A stretch of DNA of 64,000 nucleotides from Verrucomicrobiales bacterium. Lineage in GTDB: Bacteria > Verrucomicrobiota > Verrucomicrobiia > Limisphaerales > CAIMTB01. The notes beneath the pieces are model-generated. The model did not search any database and had not been told where the DNA came from. It worked only from the letters and a program-made list of their open reading frames with translations. Shown here in pieces: positions 61,101 through 64,000 of the stretch. The position numbers and the translations under genes are program-made. The DNA lies in the NCBI GenBank assembly GCA_016795425.1, contig JAEUHG010000150.1, positions 44,262 to 108,261 on the forward strand. The letters are read 5' to 3'. Within the stretch, counting starts at the first letter, position 1. Every line of letters starts with the position of its first letter.

Positions 61101-64000
61101 CCACATCCGAATCGGCGTTCTCCACGAATTCGAAGGCGCCGACGTCGGCATACTCTCCGGATCCGGTGGGAGATCCGGTGTTCGCTGTTCGCGGATCGTC
61201 GTATCGCGGCGCGTTGGCAAGGTCCCGCTCCGTCGAGAACCCACCGTCCGCGGCGTCGATGCAGGGTGAAAGGTAGTTCAACCGGAAATCTCCCCGCGTG
61301 GCATCCGTGAAGTCGGGATCGAGCTGGCGATTGCCCAGACCTCCGAAGGGCACGGCGATGCCACGCGTTTCGCCTTGGGACGCGACCGGATTCCAGAGAA
61401 TGCAGGATCTCACGATGGGATCGGGCGACGAAAGGTCGCGAACGATCCCGTTTTCGGTCGAAGCGACGATCAGCGTGTTGAAGAGCGCCGCCATTCCGCC
61501 ATGGATCTGCACGCCCAGGCGCGAGTTGACGAGGGTTCCGTGCGTCACCGTGACGGCCGAGCCCCCGTGCACGGCGACGGCGCGATCGGCATCGGTGATC
61601 AGGCAGTTCTCCAGCGTGGTTGCGCCGTAAGCCAGAACACCGTCGAAGAACGGCGCCATGATCTGGCAGCGCCGCAACGTCACGCGGCCCGTGTTATCGC
61701 AGCGAACCATGGCAGAGCGTTCCCATGAGCCAGAAACGGATCCGCCACCGAAGCGCAATAGGGTGTCTTCCAGTGTCGCATCGCCAGCCACTTGAATTCC
61801 CAACCAGTCTCCCGCCGAAGGCACGGTTGCCGCTCCATCGCGATTGCTGTCCCCGCCAGCGGTGTCGTCCTTGGCCGAGGTGATTACGATGGGATCCGCC
61901 GCGGTTCCACGGGCCTCCAGGGTGCCGCCCGTGGCAATGACCAGCGCCGCCTTGGCTTCAAATTTCACCACCGCCCCGGGATCAATGACCAAACGAGAGC
62001 CACTTGGAATCACCACCGTGTCCGGGATCTCATGCAATAGCTCTCCGGCGAAGACGGTTTCACCCGGCAACTCACCGGAATGTCGGATCCGCGCAAACCG
62101 CACGAGGGTGTTTTCGTCGCTCAACCAACGCCCGGCACCGCGTGTGGCGAAAGACCAATCGCCCGGCCGCCCCACTGACGCATAACCATCAGCATTGCCG
62201 TCCCCGCCAAACGCATCATCAGCCGCAGAGGTGAGAACGACTTCCATGCCCGACGTCCCCCGCGCTTCCACCACGCCACCGTCCTCCACGTTCCATACGG
62301 CGCCAGGCACCGACTTCACAATGGCCCCCGGATGAATCGTCAGCGTGACACCACTGGCAATGCGCAGTTCGCCTTCCACCCAGTGCACCCGATCGGATGT
62401 CCAGGTCTGCGTCGCCCCCACCACGCCGGTGTGCCAGACCGCCGAATTCAACAAGGTGACACCGCGGACTTCGTCGACCAACAGGTTGCCATCGGGTCCC
62501 CAGACCTCGAGGTGCAAGGCATTGCGACCGTCGGGCCACGAACCGGTTTCCCAGGTGAGCTCACCCTGCGGCCCCACCTCGGAAGCCAACCACCCGCGTC
62601 GCTCAGAAGCTTCGAGAGTGAGCGTTCCGCGAGCCCCGATCGGATTCACCGCGGGCGCGAACCATCCCAGCGAATGCAGGTCATGGACGATGCCCGACTC
62701 GAGTCCCGTCCAACGCAGGCCGAATTCCGGTCCGGCGATGTGCAGGGTCCCGGCTCCGCCGTCCGTACCACCCGCGCCCGGAGTGAGATCGCAGTGACTT
62801 GGCGGGAAGAGTTGCCGTTCCCAAGTAAACAGCGCGATGCGACCGCCTCCGCCACCCGCGGCATTCTCGCCGCCCGCGCCGCCGCGGGCTTCGACACGAC
62901 CGTTGCCCCTCAGAATCCCGCACTGCACGAGCACGGAACCGCCGGAGCCACCTCCGCAATTGCCCGTTCCAGCCCCCCCATTCGCGCTCACCAGGCCGTT
63001 GAGTTCCAAGGCCCCCCCAACGATCAACCGAAGTGCGCCGCCCCCGTCTCCGCCTTTCGAATTATCCGCACTGCCACTTCCGCCGCCAGAGCCCAATGCG
63101 ACGGGCCACCAGATCGACCCGTAGGTTCCACCTCCCCAGCCCGCCGGGATTCCGGAGACGTGCTGTCCGACACCGCCGTAGCCGCCACCCCCGCCGCGTC
63201 CCCAGTCGTACCCCGGACCACCTCCACCGGGACCTCTTCCGGAGCCGCCTCGCGTCGGCGCCCCCACATAGCCCTGGGCATCGGCCTCGATCGACGCGCC
63301 CTCCCCGATCTCCATGTTGCCGGCCTGAATCAACACTCCACGGCCCGCCCATTGACCGTTGACCACGGTCAGGCGGTCCATGGACCGCGCGTGAATCATC
63401 GAATTGGAACCCACCAATCGAAGGGCATTGGTCACCAGCAGGTGGGTTCCGCCCCCCAGCGTGGCCTGACCTCCCACCTGCAGAATCATGTCGCCTCGGA
63501 CGGTCAAAACGCCCTCCGAACCCAGTTCGAATCGCCCGCCCCGCTCAACTCGCACATGCCCCAATTCGACAAGGGTGCGATCCTCGAGCGCGAAGCGCTG
63601 GTGCAGTTCCAGCCCAAGACCGGGAATGGACCGATCGAAGAATCCTAGCGTTCCATCCTCCGCCCCGGCACCGCCGGCCACGGAACAGTGCGCGTGCCCG
63701 GCGAACTCACTCGTCCGGTAATACACGGCGACACGACCCCCAGCGCCATGGGCGGCGCCTTCGGGTCCTCCCAAGCCACCCTTGGACTCCAGGATCCCCT
63801 TGCCCCTTAACGTATCGGCCTCGATGAGAATCGAGCCACCCGACGCGCCCCCGAAATTTCTCACACCATCACCCCCGTTGGCACTGATGGTCCCATTCAA
63901 ATCGAAGACCCGATCCACGGTGAGGCGGATGGCCCCGCCGCCGCGACCGCCTTGTCCCCAGTCGGCATTGCCACCACCGCCGCCCGAACCGAGATCCTTG
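55144..64000 (-). CDS. Giant exported multidomain protein, 5' end outside the window
   Basis: The frame is open to the right edge, so the N terminus and signal are missing; about 2950 residues remain. From the right edge to about 62.6 kb it is built of Gly-rich repeats such as GGDGVRNFGGASGGSILIEA and GGGGGGRIALFTWE. A right-handed beta-helix follows to about 61.2 kb (TIHPGAIVKSVPGAVWNVED, VIDPGAVVKFEAKAALVIAT), then a CARDB-like domain (DVDLVVASVVGPSVVEAGES) near 61.1 kb. At about 59.3-57.2 kb there are roughly eight carboxypeptidase-regulatory-like modules (GSISGRVLHADSGRPIPGAR). An alpha-helical section covers 57.0-56.3 kb and a module with SQDPNDKLSSGVGSEAF lies near 56.2 kb. It ends with GTQYGVERSVDGAHWATVGG. 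It is probably a surface adhesin or matrix protein. Confidence 0.88.
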   Translation of the reverse strand, partial: KDLGSGGGGGNADWGQGGRGGGAIRLTVDRVFDLNGTISANGGDGVRNFGGASGGSILIEADTLRGKGILESKGGLGGPEGAAHGAGGRVAVYYRTSEFAGHAHCSVAGGAGAEDGTLGFFDRSIPGLGLELHQRFALEDRTLVELGHVRVERGGRFELGSEGVLTVRGDMILQVGGQATLGGGTHLLVTNALRLVGSNSMIHARSMDRLTVVNGQWAGRGVLIQAGNMEIGEGASIEADAQGYVGAPTRGGSGRGPGGGGPGYDWGRGGGGGYGGVGQHVSGIPAGWGGGTYGSIWWPVALGSGGGSGSADNSKGGDGGGALRLIVGGALELNGLVSANGGAGTGNCGGGSGGSVLVQCGILRGNGRVEARGGAGGENAAGGGGGRIALFTWERQLFPPSHCDLTPGAGGTDGGAGTLHIAGPEFGLRWTGLESGIVHDLHSLGWFAPAVNPIGARGTLTLEASERRGWLASEVGPQGELTWETGSWPDGRNALHLEVWGPDGNLLVDEVRGVTLLNSAVWHTGVVGATQTWTSDRVHWVEGELRIASGVTLTIHPGAIVKSVPGAVWNVEDGGVVEARGTSGMEVVLTSAADDAFGGDGNADGYASVGRPGDWSFATRGAGRWLSDENTLVRFARIRHSGELPGETVFAGELLHEIPDTVVIPSGSRLVIDPGAVVKFEAKAALVIATGGTLEARGTAADPIVITSAKDDTAGGDSNRDGAATVPSAGDWLGIQVAGDATLEDTLLRFGGGSVSGSWERSAMVRCDNTGRVTLRRCQIMAPFFDGVLAYGATTLENCLITDADRAVAVHGGSAVTVTHGTLVNSRLGVQIHGGMAALFNTLIVASTENGIVRDLSSPDPIVRSCILWNPVASQGETRGIAVPFGGLGNRQLDPDFTDATRGDFRLNYLSPCIDAADGGFSTERDLANAPRYDDPRTANTGSPTGSGEYADVGAFEFVENADSDVDLVVASVVGPSVVEAGESVTVRWRVENLGVGAAVGGWHDRILLEPTSSDVSSTSLEVATVVSSEPLGGGQGLERQATVRVPGGTEGAWRWVVRANVKGEVFEGRHSVNNRGQAATTTQLRIPALRLDTPVAGAWSGPAQPAWFKVASGTNRPLEVRVTTADRQGRVRVYAAIGRMPTVSEFDARSEGDGVGGAPCLVPAVDDGSPVYLVVVPEEFSGVDLGFSIEAKIATLHLIETGVVRAGNSGTITVPLRGQGFRSGLSAWILTVDGRHIDAAQVAVVSAATAYARFDLTNAPLGICSLVVALDSQQSELRDALELVAPTSADLEVRLVLPEFTRERRPFDLFLEYTNPGDVDLVIPRIGLGCLDGTGEIWLPGADESKYRETALTFVRLAGAASGDAATNLVEVHEGWGLMGTPDRQAVPTTMTTNNEVASAPLVLPPGATRRVHFRSASAASVPRILYEARVGTGGDDGSMDYERLHRAVVPPLPHPLWTNAWAKVVADAGPTRGGYQRALLGAAGRAREFGLDLLTEQELLTFLVQEALEAVQDATLKGRLYLGDTSHPLGREVVVLRPIPETADASWYLTTSWYDGTYGVRNIPPGEYTIEVQGYLPTPAAHVLVPTQPVVGFDLVLTGVAARVEGTLTEGAQNEPVSELGLVVRNTDSGEVHLAETGSTGNFSIRGLAAGTYVLQTLHGERLIGDAASFTVMDGQAVSLSMANDGLYSELRGVVRSAAGQTVADAEVSIVETEPDDYRTTGRTRVVRTDEHGAFVANSLAPGVYRVSAAKTGSGASGETRVPILAPLETSVVDLTLDNAGSISGRVLHADSGRPIPGARVFVDVPGWRGLTALSGADGSFRLAQAPSTAVTVVATSLGFDEGATQVAAARGDRTGVTLTVEPHGSVVGRVTWKGRAGAGLRVLLARPEGPFLETTTDNDGVYRFSNLPTGNYSIGLGEWSGPWLWGADLRLESGTREVRRDFLLDQRGTISGRCLASDGLTPIRGVVVSLSSSNQVMAQVMTEADGRFGFLVLEPGTFDVLATSSNVVFEARHAIVVPSGMSVGSVDFVAPRGTLTVRVQDASRNADVSDAEVQIEALPEVEGLVASLSGITDTAGACAWNGLASGDYRLRVKAPGFVPAEARASVLSSPTTVLVALERCGRIEGTVTGQGAALAEAVVVISDAAGAVVASTLTASDGRYELDTIPRSAFEMSVVAGEVWQARRVTVNAIPVGESRAQNMDLAAAGSARLSGKVLTPDGRPTPLASVELRHGSGVPMGVDISGIQKGFALAGWLSGRWTLGAFAVGHRSAQIVIDTVEGQGIERLDLTLSGPVAMAWVGAFAATATDASTPARQALRRMSPFEAFGTWVADGFTGEVWPEFVQGDYGLQCPQLFIDQQTLDLEAHLGLYEQAMDQNKTSCSGVVAGWAMCKQASSLAFQAERDWNEAYRAMRAMNTANAGTVTTRALVVALKSWKLALGISKFNKWTPEWPSSVTPGMYDLYGTVLNADSLRKSELVRQRKFLDAGGWLSGAGIAITLAQQRYTEGVAANRLKILGFIREGLGIAKDVYEGYYELQALDQNAGNGLLAYLSGQDNYMRALQRYKEGLKLMEAGLADCRKGGGTHAGQPPMDDLKLVADGVVKVVGSQDPNDKLSSGVGSEAFVRPGEPILYTIRFENVKTATAPAQSVTIVDSLDSGLDWTTFQPIEIGFNHVALGVPTPAQDYVTTTRVATDPYPVVASVKLDRRRGIVTWRLESMDEVTGTLPEDPLAGFLPPNDAEHHGEGFVSFSILPKASGATTGVFTNRAVIVFDANAPIVTPTVTNRLDRAAPDSHARFAGSSAGRLRIVWSATDGSGSGVAGTEVWMSRDQGAFQPLGVDNGASETWIEPPPGTTLGIYSVATDRAGNREMSPESPDATLLFLTSVSIVSTHPLTLQWPAASGTQYGVERSVDGAHWATVGGPLSTAGGRATWTDGAPPSGNALYRVRKW

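Overview
The window is GC-rich bacterial chromosome, almost certainly from the Verrucomicrobiota, near the Pedosphaera/Limisphaerales group. The evidence is family content: a verrucomicrobial-type prepilin-like protein with an H-X9-DG end, DUF1501 and DUF1549/DUF1553 proteins, an arylsulfatase, DUF1080, Tat-exported enzymes, and large exported proteins ending in a 'T-Y-x-L-x-x-S-x-D-L-x-x-W' module. The assignment is an inference; no rRNA or tRNA was seen.

Region 1 (2-12473, + strand) is a near-complete nitrate assimilation operon. It encodes an ABC nitrate importer (end of nrtA, nrtB, two ATPases), an outer-membrane porin, a fused four-cluster ferredoxin/DmsC-type membrane protein, a NasA-type nitrate reductase, a siroheme nitrite reductase and a CysJ-like NADPH flavoprotein. 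Several start and stop codons overlap as ATGA, so translation is probably coupled. The last two proteins share an N-terminal motif.

Region 2 (12474-21081) is mixed: a half ABC exporter with a degenerate ATP site, a secreted propeller-like protein, a GNAT protein with a membrane tail, lipoyl synthase, a secreted esterase and an outer-membrane DUF5916-type protein that appears to start with TTG.

Region 3 (21587-29127, - strand) is a run of six mostly exported proteins: a DegT-type aminotransferase, two amidohydrolases, a nitrilase-family amidase and two beta-propellers, several joined by 4-nt overlaps. It looks like one extracytoplasmic catabolic unit, substrate unknown.

Region 4 (29323-41735) holds housekeeping and scattered genes: pseudopilin-like protein, UvrD/PcrA helicase, REC-PAS-PP2C regulator, exported superoxide dismutase, SGNH lipoprotein, GNAT, a six-hairpin glycosidase-like protein, a PHP-domain protein, IMP dehydrogenase and a DUF454 protein.

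Region 5 (42189-46411, + strand) is a two-gene nucleotide-sugar unit: a GalU-like nucleotidyltransferase followed by an 1121-residue protein that appears to fuse a GHMP sugar kinase to a UDP-sugar pyrophosphorylase. I consider this the least ordinary enzyme here.

Region 6 (46536-54671, - strand) is a PVC-type set: a YidR/DUF3748 protein, sulfatase with HEAT-like tail, DUF1080, DUF1501 and DUF1549/DUF1553. A three-copy tandem repeat of about 130 bp with hairpins follows, and then the window ends inside a giant exported multidomain protein (more than 2950 residues).
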